Of a stretch of DNA of 31,215 nucleotides, positions 20,980-31,215 are shown in pieces (position 1 is the first letter of the stretch; the number at the start of each line of letters is the position of its first letter). The stretch comes from Gelatoporia subvermispora B (Eukaryota > Basidiomycota > Agaricomycetes > Polyporales > Gelatoporiaceae). Both the position numbers and the translations under genes were made by a program. The stretch is taken from the NCBI GenBank assembly GCA_000320605.2, contig KB445793.1:1413771-1444985 (forward strand), read 5' to 3'. The notes beneath the pieces were generated by a model. The model was given only the letters and a program-made list of their open reading frames with translations, searched no databases and was not told where the DNA came from.

Positions 20980-22806
20980 TCATGTACATGCAAATAGTAT
21001 ATCGAATGCGTGGTGATTGATATAATGGTTGAGATAGAATGAGTCGAATTTCTCAAGAGACTGGTACGGCTCGAGATCAATAGGGACTTCTTCCATGGGA
21101 AATCGTGGCATGAGATGTGCGGCACGCTCGATCGTGTCCAAGTGGATAATGGCAAGGTACAGACTTCCATCTGATGCAAGGTACTCCGGCTGAACCAGCC
21201 ACATGCCCGTCTGCTTGTCTGGACCGTTGCCGATTACTTGATACCAGTGGACTACAGCGCAAGGATAAACAGTACGGCGGTACTTGAAAGATATGAAGAG
21301 CTTGACCCGGGCAACACCGCGTCCATGAATGCTTTTGTCAGAGGGATCCAGGCTGACGAAGACACAGTCAAAACGATACCCGCCGCCAAACCATGATGGA
21401 GTTGCGCGGATGTGTTCTCTCCGCATCCCTTGGATACCAGAGGGATCACTCGGTGCAAAATACGTAGCGGCCGCAGAATAGTATGTGTAGACCTTCTCCC
21501 GGAACTTTGGGCACACGTCAATATCAACTTCAGAAGATGTTTGCATAGTGTTCTTCGATGTCTGATCATATAGAAATCGTCGAATTAGTTCCAGGAGACA
21601 TGGCTGACGGACTTGAAGTGCAAGCATGCGAACATCTCTAGAAAGGGTTCGCTCTGTGATGGAAGTCAAGGGACTGAAATCGGTACAAGTAACAATGGGT
21701 AGATCGAAGAACATACGATGCGTGCGTGCGAGTCTGGCTTTTGACGCTCCTCGTGGTTCATCAACTTCTGGCTCTTCCGACGAGTCTTTGTCTTGGGCCT
21801 CCTCTTTGCCTTGGTTGTCCTCCTGTTGAGTGCCGTCGTGTTCGCTCGCTCGCATGCTGTTGCGCACTGCACAAGCTGCCCAAGGGTTCAATATCTCTAA
21901 GTTGTCCAGAGCCAAATCTATCGCAATATTAGCATCATATAATCACAAGTGATTTGAAAGAAATGATGAACCATATGAGCGACACACGTCTACCATGAGG
22001 TTCCCATCTAGCAGGCCTCGATGCTTGAGGTCAACACACAGTGTGGCCAATTTGTCCATGCGCTGGTTGGTCTGGAGCATCTGTCCGAGTGCATTATACC
22101 TATTGGAACGACGCTAGGGCTCCTTGACGGCCTCAATGTGCTTTGACTCAGTTATTGATGAGTCTAACCCATTCGGCGCCCCGTACTGCTCAATGAGATA
22201 CCTCCAATGTGATAGCGAGTGCTGGCGAGGCAAGGCAAACCCATCTGGCCGAACGCCCGTTGTTTGAAAGATAGTCCGATACTTGTGAAACCTCTTCAAG
22301 GCGTCGTCCAGGTCACTTAGGGTTGTGTTAGTGAAAAAACTACAGCGTGCGATGTAACAGAAATCTAGAAATGCTCAAATGGCCTTGACCATTTTTGCTG
22401 GTACGTAGCCAACAATGGCAGGAAGCCAGACCTGAAGTTTGTGTCATCCTGTGCGATGCATTGTGCAACGTTAAGAACAAACCTTCATCAATGCCTTGGA
22501 GTCATTCCCGGTCCACTGTTTGAATCCCCGCCCTTCTGGGAATCTGCGAAGACCTGTGAAGGGAGGTGCGACAGCAATTCTGTACATGTTTCTGTCAATA
22601 CCTTCTTGAAAGCCATTGATGTAATCTCACCGTCTGTCGATATCTGCCATAATCTCGTTTGCTCAATTTTGCCCATGCGTGATCTTCAGATACTGCTCCA
22701 CCCACGTTACAAGGTGGTCCTTGAACGTGCCTTTGATAAGCTGATGAAGTATATCGGGTGAGAGTAACCTGTTGATATCAGCTCGCGGAAAGTCGTCCGT
22801 AAATGG

Positions 22807-25800
22807 CTGTAAAGAAATGAGTCAGCTTTGTCAGAGTCTTGAGAAGATGACATGAGAAAGGAAAGTTCAAAGGAGAGTCTGAAAAAAGCTGTAGAAGTCG
22901 AAATTCTTGCACCGACAGTGCTGGTTCAAGCATGTTTGTGTGCCACTCGCACATGAATCCGTATTGCAGAAGCTCAACGTCTAACGTGTACCTCAAGGTC
23001 AGCACAAACACGTTACACCCAATCTTCTTGTATGTACACACCTTCGGTGAAAGTCTCTTGATGTCGTTGAGTCAATGGTGAGGCTTGCAATTGGCGAAGT
23101 CTGTGTGTTTGCAGTAGCAGGAAAGATCGCCAACCTCCGTATCAGTATCAACCCCTCAAAGACGATGAGCTCAGCCTGTTCTGCGACACCTTCGATTTCC
23201 TCAGCCGAGCACCGTCTTAAGTGCCGGACTAGAAGGATGGCTGAAGGTGTAGCACTGAGTGTGGATGTTGATGTCGCTGAAGAGTGGCAACGTTGAAACG
23301 TCGTCCATGCTGGTACACAATGCCCTAGACCATGCCCATTTCATGCTAGTGGACGGTCGGGTATTTGATATCACCGTGGGTAGCCCTTCTTCGGAGCGTC
23401 CATGACAGTCTTGATGAACCAGTGAAGGTGTTGACAACAGCAAGATGCTCCGAGATCGGAAGCATCCAAGGAAGCACAAGCTGTGGGAGGCTTGTTATGA
23501 GGGCCTATGCACACACTATGCTCCTGCAGAAACTTGGTCAGTCGGTCAAGACAAAAGCTGTCATAAGCTGAATAAGGCAGTACCGTCTAAGAGCACCTTT
23601 CCACGCAAGCTCAGGACTGCATAGGACAGGCTTCTGGTAGTTACACATTGGTGCAGTGTTCATCAAGCACGTAGATGTGCTGGTGTGCAGCCCGCAATTC
23701 CCCATAGAGGGCACATTGCGCCTATCGTGTTTATGCCATCAGTTTTTGGGCGGGAACACATGATACTTGACACACCTTGCAGGATTGAGTGGTCGCTCAT
23801 AACTGTTCACGACTGGGGATATCACAGTCCTGGGTCAAGAAGTACATGTCTGACACCAAATAGTCGAGGGCAATAGGTGATCGGCATACCTCGAGGACGA
23901 TACCGTGGAACAGGATAATACAGCGTCTGCAATTGTGCACGCTGGTTGCGACGCCGTGAAGGTTGCGCGCCGTGGCAGAGCATCTGCACCGGGGAGATGG
24001 GTAATGACACGGCTCATAGACGATGGTCTGGATACTAGCACCGGGCTGTGGGAACAGCCAGCGGATAACAAGAGCGGCGTGCTACGATGGACCGAGGTGC
24101 TGAGACTACCGGGCGCACTAATCTCAGCCGGGTCATCAGAGACAAGGACTGGATGATGAACGCTGAACGGCCATGGGAGAACAATCCCAGGACAGACAGA
24201 CGAAGCGAAGCGCTCGCCGACGAGCACACATCAAGACAGCATGGGCAGGGAGGTCTCGAACGCAGGATCGATGCTGTTCACACATCGAGCAGATTGCCTC
24301 ATGGAACGCCAGCCCGAGTACGCAGAGCATAGCGTATGTGGTCAGCTTGTCCCAGTCCGCATGCAAGACGAACACAGCCAGATCAGTGAAGACACAGGCT
24401 ATCTTCGCTTGTTTTCACGTCGCGAAGATTGCGTGCCTGTTTCCCCTTCAGCCTGTAGCGCTTGAAGAATCTAAAAGCCGAAAATAACGCCAAATTCCTG
24501 TCCTCGTTGTGGAAGTTGAGGTGCGCCTCAAACGTTCATGGGTGACGATTTCGTGTGCAAAGACGTGCATGAGGAGCGTGGGGAGGGCAAGGCACAAGTA
24601 TATGCTCGAAGGAAATCATGAACATAAACGGCTAAGAGGTAGAGATGGATATGGAGCAAAAATGGAGGGGAGGAACGTCGTCCAGAGCACGAGGAAGCCC
24701 GGCTACCCACGATCGTACTGATCTTCCAACCTCAAACACAGATACAGCGGATCTTCCTCATTCCTACACTTCAGCCTTGTCCTCCTCCTGCATGATGCGC
24801 TCGTACGCTTGTTTGGCGGCTTGCTCTTCGAGATACCCGTGCATCGTATTGGTGCCGTCGACGAGGTCCGCGTATTTGCGAGCACGGACTGCGGACAATC
24901 AGCGACGACTAGCAGTTTAGCACGATGTACTTACTGTAGAGCACAACCACAACATCCACCGAATCACCATTTGCCTGCAGCCGAAGGATGATCAACCAGA
25001 TAGCTTTCCATCCGTGCTCCTCAAGAAGCTCATTGAGCTTGTTTCGCCAAGCTGGACCATCCTGAGCATCTGGAAATGCAGAGCAGCATGTGTGGATGTA
25101 CTGTGGGAGGACTGTTGCATCCTGATATCGGTTGATGTCGAGCTTGGATTGAGGGATGCGAGGGGTGGAGGCGGAGGCGGAGGCGGAGACGGCAGCAGCA
25201 GCGGTGGCTATGCGTCAAAGTCAACTTCCAAATTCGGCGCCAACATGAGGGGTGAGCAACGAGAGTCGGCTGGTGCACCCAAGGAAGAAATAGGTCGATG
25301 CTGCGGTAGATATATGGGCTTTGTGCACACGATGCCCTAAAGAGATGTCGCAATTTTGAGCGAATACTGTAGGAGGTCTTGCACGCATGGACGCTTGGCT
25401 TGGCGGGAGGTCGCGCCCGGTCTTGCGTTCGCGATGCTCATAAGACTTCCGACATCGGAGTATGATACATCGTCTTGCTGCTTGGATGTGAGCAGCTAGA
25501 TGTATATGCTGTCTGATCAGTGTGCTGAGCGAGTGGTCGATCTTCTTGATATGATGGCATTTCGAGGGACAGGCACGCTTGGGAGAATGTGACATGCGAA
25601 AGTATGGGGCTGTGGGGACGTGCGCTCCTACAATCAATTTGTGCAGACTGCACGGGCCCGTAGTTTTGCAGATCAACCTTGGCAGTATATAGCCGATCAC
25701 CACAGGTGTCCGTGTGCTTGGAACGTCCGTGGCTTGCGAGGTGCTTGTTATCGAATATGGCGAACAGGGAGGCAAAGCGCGTGCCGAAACGAGTAGATAA

Positions 25801-25919
25801 AGAGTAAAGCGAGAACGGAAAAATGAAAGAATATCTACAGACTGAAGTGAAGCTGATAGGCACCAAGAGGAGGCGCATAGAGAAATTCGGGATAGCAAAT
25901 AGGTTGATCAGGAGCTTAC
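22807..25919 (-). other. 3.1-kb intron of the Plavaka gene holding foreign sequence
   Basis: The flanking exons end ...VAKIV (GTAAGC donor at 25919) and resume [10 protein letters not shown] after TTTCTTTACAG (ending 22807), which is the uninterrupted family motif in the right phase. Other introns of this gene that I could place are about 45-65 nt. The extra 3 kb carries the gene piece at 24764-25214. The rest (22813-24700) has unrecognised, broken ORFs, for example one with the peptide QHLHWFIKTVMDAP near 23430. No transposase or reverse transcriptase signature is seen inside. Confidence 0.7.
24764..25214 (-). CDS. 3' part of an unrecognised gene nested in the Plavaka intron
   Basis: An open frame from 25214 to 24935 joins in phase, across a 46-nt intron (GTAAGT donor, CCGCAG acceptor, 24934-24889), to 24888-24764. 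It ends ...QEEDKAEV and a TAG. It encodes about 134 residues: an Ala/Ser run first, then HGWKAIWLIILRLQ and DLVDGTNTMHGYLEEQAAK. There is no ATG in frame. A possible start (MLAPNLEVDFDA) at 25246 is one frame off, so the 5' end is frameshifted or missing. I do not recognise the protein. The clean splice and biased composition suggest a captured host gene fragment rather than chance. Confidence 0.42.
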
Positions 25920-28281
25920 CACAATTTTTGCTACAGTACCGTAGCCATTCCAGAGATCACCGGAAGGCATATGTGCAATCAGATACTCCGTATATTCTTG
26001 GCAGCGACGGAGTGGATTCTCGTCAAAATTTGGTAAACGCCCGGTACATCTGTATAATGCAACTTAGTGTGTTTCATCGAACTTTGACTACTCATCTATA
26101 TCACTTACTTAGGGCACCATCCTTGTACAATACATCCCAGCAGGGCTTGTTCGGGATAGTCAGCAATATACGGGCCAATTCCATATATTGCGCGACGAAA
26201 GTGGCCATCGGGGCATCGAACTACCTCCCACTGGGTGAAATTTGGTTCCAATTTTGCAAGAATTTTCGACAGCGTTGTGTGTACTAGCTGTCTTCGGAAT
26301 GTGCGGAATTCAGAGTCGTTTGCATATTTCTTGTCCGCTAATAGAGGTTCAGATGGTTGCAGCGAAGATGAGTAATTAACTTACTCTTTGGAATTGCGAA
26401 GAACCCAATGACAACAACTGAGTTCCGATGGGCACGCCGGACATTATTATGGATATTCCCAATGGAAAGGTATAGTGGATAATATTCATTCTGCCCTGTC
26501 CCGACAGAAACTGTGGTCTTGTCACTACCGAGGATGATCGGCACAAAAATCGAACCATGGGTCTCTGAATCAGCGGCAATCTGAGTCTAAAACAAGTGAT
26601 TAAGTTCTCGGAATAGAGAATAGAAGAGGGAAATGGCGACTAAAAACTCACAGCTTGCGACCATGCCCAGTCTCCTGGCATAAAGTCTTTGCGGCGCAGG
26701 CCACCGCCTTCCTTTTGGGGCACGTGATCTTAGATCGGTGTATAGTCAAATTTGTCCTTGAAGTCCGGATTTGCCAGGATGTGCTGGATCACAGCGCGAG
26801 GATCTCTGTACCAGACATCATAGTCGGCTAGCTGCCACGCTGGTGGTGATCCATCTGAATCTATGTCACCGGTATAGTTAAGACTAAGTGGCTCCCATGG
26901 GACGTCGCCAAGGGGTATCGAGTCAATCATATCGTACAGGGACTTGTGTCCCTGGAGAGGCGGTGAGCCATTGTGTTTGGCCAGTGTTGCTGCCCAGAGA
27001 AGTGAGAGAAAATCAACATCACCCGCTGACATCTGATTCTTAGAGTAAATGAAGTCGGCGGTTTCGAAGTGAGTCCGGTCGGTGAATGGATGGTATGGAT
27101 TAGGATTGGATGGTGGTCAATCTGGAGGTGGAGCGTCTTTCGGAAGGAACTCTCCATTGCTATTGCAAGGTCGTGCTGTTTGTCTTTGTAAGGTATAACG
27201 CTGAGCTCTCGAATATGGACCACTTACCATTCAACTGATGATGTGGTTCACGAATATACCCTTCCTCGTCTTCTTCATACACTTCCTCACCTTTATCCGC
27301 ATCTTGGACTTGCGCAGATTTTGCTGCTTTTGCTGCTTTTGCTGCTTGCGCCGCTTGCGCTTCTGCTTCTGCCGTCGCTTCCACAGCTTCTGCAGCTTCT
27401 GCAGCAGCTTCCGCTGCTCGAAGAACTTCAGGATCCACCTTTGTCAGCTTTTGCGGCTTTGGTAGTCACTTTGTGATATAATCATACCTTCGACAACCTC
27501 TTCATCTATATCCTCTTTCCCTTCTTGTGAGTGACCTACTTCATTGTTGTCGTTGTCATCATCATCATAGGTTCCGTGGCTATATTCGCCTTCATCTTCA
27601 TCATCGGAGTCATTGTCAACTAGATCTGGCATGTCCTTGAAAGCATCGCTGGGGTAATCTTGGTTCATGTCCACACCCGGAATGCGTCCATACCTAGTTC
27701 TGTTGGGTCTAGGAGTGCTTTCTGCGTCGACTATTTGCCAAGCTAGTTCATCGTCAAACGTGTCCGACAAGATGAACTCCTCGTAGGGATTGCTGGTCTC
27801 TTCGGCATCCTCGTCGTAATACTCATTTTCATCATGAGCGTGTATTGCGTGAAGTGCAGCATCCATGACCTCGAGCTGCTCCTGATATTCTGGGTCGGAC
27901 TGCTCATCGATTTCGACTTGCATGGTGTCTTCGTCGGGCCAGATCTCGTTGATGAGTTGACGGATGTCACCGTGGGCCTCCGCGGCAGGTGACGCTTCAG
28001 AAGAGTCTTGCTGAGATGTGCGTCCTGCGAGGATGAATCGCCACTGTTTCGAGTATAGATAACGGCCCATACTTACCTGGGTCGCTGCCCATGGACTCCA
28101 CTATACGTCGATTTCGCCTAGTTGCACGATCGCGTATGATCGGTAGTGGTAACTGGCCTGGATGGCAGTAATCTATGTGCCGTCTCATCCCCGAGTTCGT
28201 AATGCACTTCTTAGTGCACGTCGGAGCAAACGGACACAAGTATCGGTGCGGCTTCTTCTCGCGACGTCGAGATCGCGGCAT

Positions 28282-28515
28282 GACAAACGAGAGGAAAGAA
28301 TAATAGACCAAGTAGTGATTGCGGGTGAGTGCTGTAGTCTACATGAGGATGGAACAAGAAGTATGGGCCGCAGGATCACGTATCGTGTGGTCTCCGAGAT
28401 AATCTCCGGCCCCATGTAAGTGGTCCAATCGTGATAAGTCCGCCTTCCACACCCGATTTGGGCGCCCAAACTTGAACCACTGACAACTCACCACACACGT
28501 ATCTCTGACTTCATT
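28282..28515. promoter_or_regulatory. Short intergenic gap between divergent genes
   Basis: The gap of 234 bp between the Plavaka start (minus) and the next gene's start (plus) should contain both promoters. No clear TATA box or palindrome stands out. Confidence 0.3.
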
Positions 28516-29683
28516 ATGGTCATCACTACTCGTCCTTGCAACGCCACAAAGCATCCTGGCCTTCGGGCTCGAGGCGACCCGGACGAGCTCGCAGAGGCTG
28601 CTGCGAAGAAAAAAGAAAGACTAGCGAAGCAGTCGCGGCGCGCGCGAGACACAGACAAGAAGAAGACCAGGGCTCAGAAGGTGGCACGATTTGAGGATGA
28701 GTTGCTCGATGAGATGAATGAGGAAGATCGCAAGGCCGCAGAGATCAAACCTCCACGAGTGAAGAAGAAAGGCTCTGAACGCCGTGAGTGCAGTCTAGTC
28801 AGCATTGCCTGTTCATGCCCACTGGTCACCATGTCTTAGAGCCTGCGGAAGCAGAACGAGCTGCTACAAAGGTCTTAGAGCCGACCGAGACCGATGAGAA
28901 CGAAGATTGGGCCGGAGCTAGCTCCCAAGTAGAGCCGGATGAAGTTAGTGTTGATGGCGCTTCTGAGACAGAGTTGGTCAAGAAGAAAACCAGCAAAAAG
29001 AAAGCGACCACAAGAGACGAGATCGAGAGCTTGCGTGTGCGTCGACGGACCATACCCATCGTGGAGGACCAGGAGGACAAGTCTGATGAAACTGATATGG
29101 AGACGCCTCATGCATCTCAGAAGACACATGGCCAGAACAAAGGCAATGCTAATCCGGGCATGTAAGTAGTACTTCTATTCTAGTCCATCTGCGTCTACCT
29201 CGTTGACTTACTATGTCCGTGGAAACTCTGCCCCTCTGCGCCTCCATGCTGTACTTCTGGAATCTCCTCCACAGCGATGACTCGCGGTCACAAATTCCCT
29301 TTCCGTCCTACAATAACAACTTCTCCGACGATGTAAGCAGCGCACAGTGGGGTAGCACTAGCAACAGGAAGAATACCTCTACATTGGCAAGAACTGTGAC
29401 GGAGACTGCGCCAGCGGCTACTGCCAAGACTCGGGGAGGGAACAGAGGGAGGGGGAGAGGACGCGGGGCTGGCACTACAGGACGTGTAGGTAGAGCAAAC
29501 CATGGCGAACAGGATGACGTGGAAGTTGCACAAGAGGCAGCTGGGACAAAACGCAGCACCGCGATCTGTGAAGACGATCCAAGCAATCAAGACACGAACG
29601 ATAGAGTCAGAGCTGGTGCTAGAGGGCGCAGTGCAGGGCGTGCAGGGCGTGCAGGGCACGGACGCGGACGCGGAGGGGAACAC
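28516..29683 (+). CDS. Basic, charged protein of a repeat-associated basidiomycete family, 3' end truncated
   Basis: Exon 1 is 28516-28783, the intron is 28784-28839 (GTGAGT...TTAG), and exon 2 is 28840-29161. A probable third exon starts at 29275 after CCACAG; phases agree. The protein begins MVITTRPCNATKHPGL, an N-terminal signature (R-P-x-N-A-x-x-HPG) that I associate with proteins repeated across agaric genomes. It continues as a Lys/Arg/Glu-rich coiled coil and ends in an RG-rich segment (RGGNRGRGRGRG). From 29684 the frame runs into the flanking repeat element, so the true end is lost. Function is unknown. The head-to-head arrangement with Plavaka might mean that it is an accessory gene of that element, but this is not shown. 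Confidence 0.58.
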
Positions 29684-30132
29684 TGTAATGCTTGGGATAG
29701 GGCGCAGTCAAGATTGAGTACGACCTCCCGGGTCCGTGGGAGTCAGGAAGTGGACGGCGGATGCAAGGTGCTAGAGAACAAGGGCTAGTTGGAGGCTCCG
29801 GAGGTCGTCCGCCCCGTGCTCAGAGGGAGCGCAGGTGCTTCTGGAATTGTTCCTCTTAGTACGCGCACTTCCCCAGCTACTCTCAGGTCGAGCTCCGGAA
29901 TGTCAACAAAAATCAGATTGTGCGTAGGCGTGTCCGAGTCTACTGCAGGTGCGAAGCCGTAAGACCAGAATATGGTGTCCCTACCGAGGGGGTCAGGAAG
30001 GCCCCCCCCCTCCCCCGCTCCTCCACCGCTATATTTCCCCTTCTGTTCCGAACCTCGCAACTGCACGCTTCCCTCGAGGCCGCGGATCTGGTGATACCCT
30101 CGGGGCAGAACCCTCGTTACCTGCTCGCATCC

Positions 30133-30432
30133 ACACCGCTACGGAGGAAGCCTCGTCGCCCGCCCCTGGAACCGCCGTTCCGTGTTGCGCCCGTGCCGCC
30201 GCACGGTATATCACATCGCTTGTCGCTGGAACCGCTGTTCCATGTCGGCTCCGTGCCATTGCGCAAGAAACCGTGTCGCCTGTCACTGGAACCGCTGTTC
30301 CGTGTCGCCTCCGTGCCGCTGCACGGTGACTCGTGTCGCCTCTTGCTGGAACTGCTGTTTCGCGTCGCTTCCACGCCCCTGCCCGGTAAATCGCATCCCT
30401 TTTGTCGACGGAACCGCCCTTCCATGTTTCCC
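30133..30432. repeat. 60-bp tandem repeat in the leader of the right element
   Basis: Units start at about 30133, 30193, 30253, 30313 and 30373, with the core CTGGAACCGCTGTTCC. This is the reverse-complement counterpart of the left element's unit, with the same 60-bp period but more divergence between units. Confidence 0.85.
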
Positions 30433-30571
30433 CCACGTTGTTCCGCGCCCCGCCAGGACCACCTTTTTCCGTCGAGTCCCGGACACCTGTCGCATACCCG
30501 CTGGGCTTCGCGCGGTATATCGGCCGGCCGTGCTCTTGGAGCGGAGACGATATTGTCCCCTCCGGTGCGAC

Positions 30572-31215
30572 ATGGTACGCACTCGCCCCCGCCGCACTCT
30601 CCCCCGCCACCCTGTCCTGCAGTCGGTAACGAGTTCCCGCAGCATCGTGGATCGGCTTGATGCGCTTCCGGCTGATTCCGTGATACATGCCCTGCGAGGG
30701 GCTGTCGAGGACGTATTTCGGGACCTTCCCCGGCCCCCCCTTCCCCTCCAGCTTCCTCCCAGAGCCCCCACTGTCACCGCCCCCGCTCCCGCGCTTTCAA
30801 TGGCCTCCGTTGCCCCTTCCCTCCGCTCGCGTCTTTCTCCGTCTGCCATTGCGCAGGTACTTGAAGAATACAATGCCGCTGGTGTATTGCTCTGTTCCGA
30901 AGTTCAGCACGAGCCCATATTCGACCCCGACGAGATCCATCTGTGGCTTGGATGGGCCGGTCGGACCCGGACCCTTGTGGTAAGTTGTCGCACGCTCCGC
31001 CCGGCCCCTCACCCTAGTTGACGCTACTCCGGGGTCAGGCGCTGTTCGACAGCTACGCGCAGCTTCTTCGGAGCACCAGTATTCCAGTGCCGTTGTCCTT
31101 CTCGCTCCGAGAAGTCTCCAGTATCACTGCGCACCTTGACTTCAGGTTGACCCGCATCCACGACGCTCCCGGGATGTTGTTCCTCTCAGAGCGCCTCCAT
31201 CTCTGGCGTCCAGCA
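30572..31215 (+). CDS. Two-exon gene of unknown family, right copy (partial)
   Basis: Exon 1 is 30572-30979 (136 codons), the intron is 30980-31038 (GTAAGT donor, GTCAG acceptor, 59 nt), and exon 2 runs from 31039 in phase to the window end. It starts MVRTRPRRTLPR and keeps DEIHLWLGWAGRTRTLV before the intron and ITAHLDFRLTRIHDAPG after it. It is the homologue of the gene at 567-1563. No stop or frameshift is seen in the 195 codons available. Confidence 0.6.

Larger units (their letters stand above)
20980..28281 (-). pseudogene. Plavaka-type transposase, full length but with several nonsense codons
   Basis: Fungal DNA-transposon transposase of the Plavaka group (CACTA-related). The N-terminus carries a C2H2-like finger (CPFAPTC ... 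HIDYCH), then an acidic region and an Ala-rich run (27438-27300). The core follows in order: [148 protein letters not shown] and SSITESKHIEAVKEP. The C-terminus has YFAPSDPSGIQGMRREHIRA and FISFKYRRTVYPCAVVHW. Good exon joins include 26586-26385, 26337-26109, 26049-25920, 22806-22631 and 22579-22483. In-frame stops: TGA 27117-27119, TAA 26730-26732, TGA 22663-22665, TGA 22375-22377 and TAG 22114-22116. Phase is off by one at the junctions flanking the Ala-rich exon. The intron 25919-22807 is 3.1 kb. Confidence 0.92.
29684..31215 (+). mobile_element. Dispersed GC-rich element, right copy (cut by window end)
   Basis: Starts TGTAATGCTTGGGATAGGGC at 29684 and matches the reverse complement of 2682 leftward. 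The first 250 bases align well, including the shared words GGTCCGTGGGAGTCAGG and GAGCTCCGGAATGTCAAC. Both copies then share an ORF segment reading YCRC(G/E)AVR and EYGVP, the 60-bp repeats and the two-exon gene. The junction at 29684 interrupts the preceding gene, so this copy was inserted there, or the repeat marks a rearrangement breakpoint. Confidence 0.6.

Noticed and set aside
22778..23041. Frame with DVELLQYGF as an upstream Plavaka exon
   Set aside because: The exon at 26049-25920 already supplies the family motif and joins in phase to 22806, so this frame is not needed.
27238..27476. Leu/Cys-rich plus-strand ORFs resembling membrane segments
   Set aside because: They are the complement of the Ala-rich run in the Plavaka transposase, not a membrane protein.

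Overview
The window is eukaryotic and looks like a transposon-rich, fast-decaying block of an agaricomycete (basidiomycete) genome. Genes are split by many 44-67 nt introns, mostly GT-AG. The recognisable proteins are families that expand in mushroom-forming fungi: a KDZ transposase with a CxC2 cysteine cluster, a TET/JBP-like 2OG-Fe(II) dioxygenase and a Plavaka transposase. One ordinary host gene is visible, a PPWD1-type cyclophilin/WD40 protein, and it is a wreck. All exon models were joined by hand from splice signals and reading-frame phase.

Layout. (1) 1-2682, minus strand: a GC-rich dispersed element with a two-exon gene of unknown family (567-1563) behind a leader with 60-bp tandem repeats. 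(2) 2683-4817: no gene; a GGGC-rich patch, a CTACGG-rich patch and a 184-bp inverted repeat. (3) 4818-6990, minus: the PPWD1-like pseudogene. (4) 7051-19052: a proposed 12.0-kb composite KDZ transposon bounded by matching terminal inverted repeats that begin CCCTGTAGCC. It carries, on the minus strand, the KDZ transposase (7658-11432), the 2OG dioxygenase (11729-13500) and a protein with two viroplasmin-like domains (13748-15464). A fourth gene (15867-18503) runs on the plus strand, divergent from these. (5) 19053-20979: no gene seen. (6) 20980-28281, minus: a Plavaka transposase with several stops and one 3.1-kb intron that contains a piece of another gene. (7) 28516-29683, plus: a basic, repeat-associated gene cut off by (8) 29684-31215, plus: a second, diverged copy of the element in (1), in inverted orientation.

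The most interesting unit is the 12-kb element. A cut-and-paste transposase, a putative 5-methylcytosine oxygenase and two further proteins sit in a compact block inside one pair of terminal repeats. A published survey (Iyer et al., PNAS 2014) linked TET/JBP genes with KDZ transposons in such fungi; here the boundaries and the two companion genes can be proposed from the sequence. The nine premature stops I place in the transposon genes can all be explained by single C-to-T or G-to-A transitions, which suggests decay by cytosine deamination. The fourth gene of the element is fully open.
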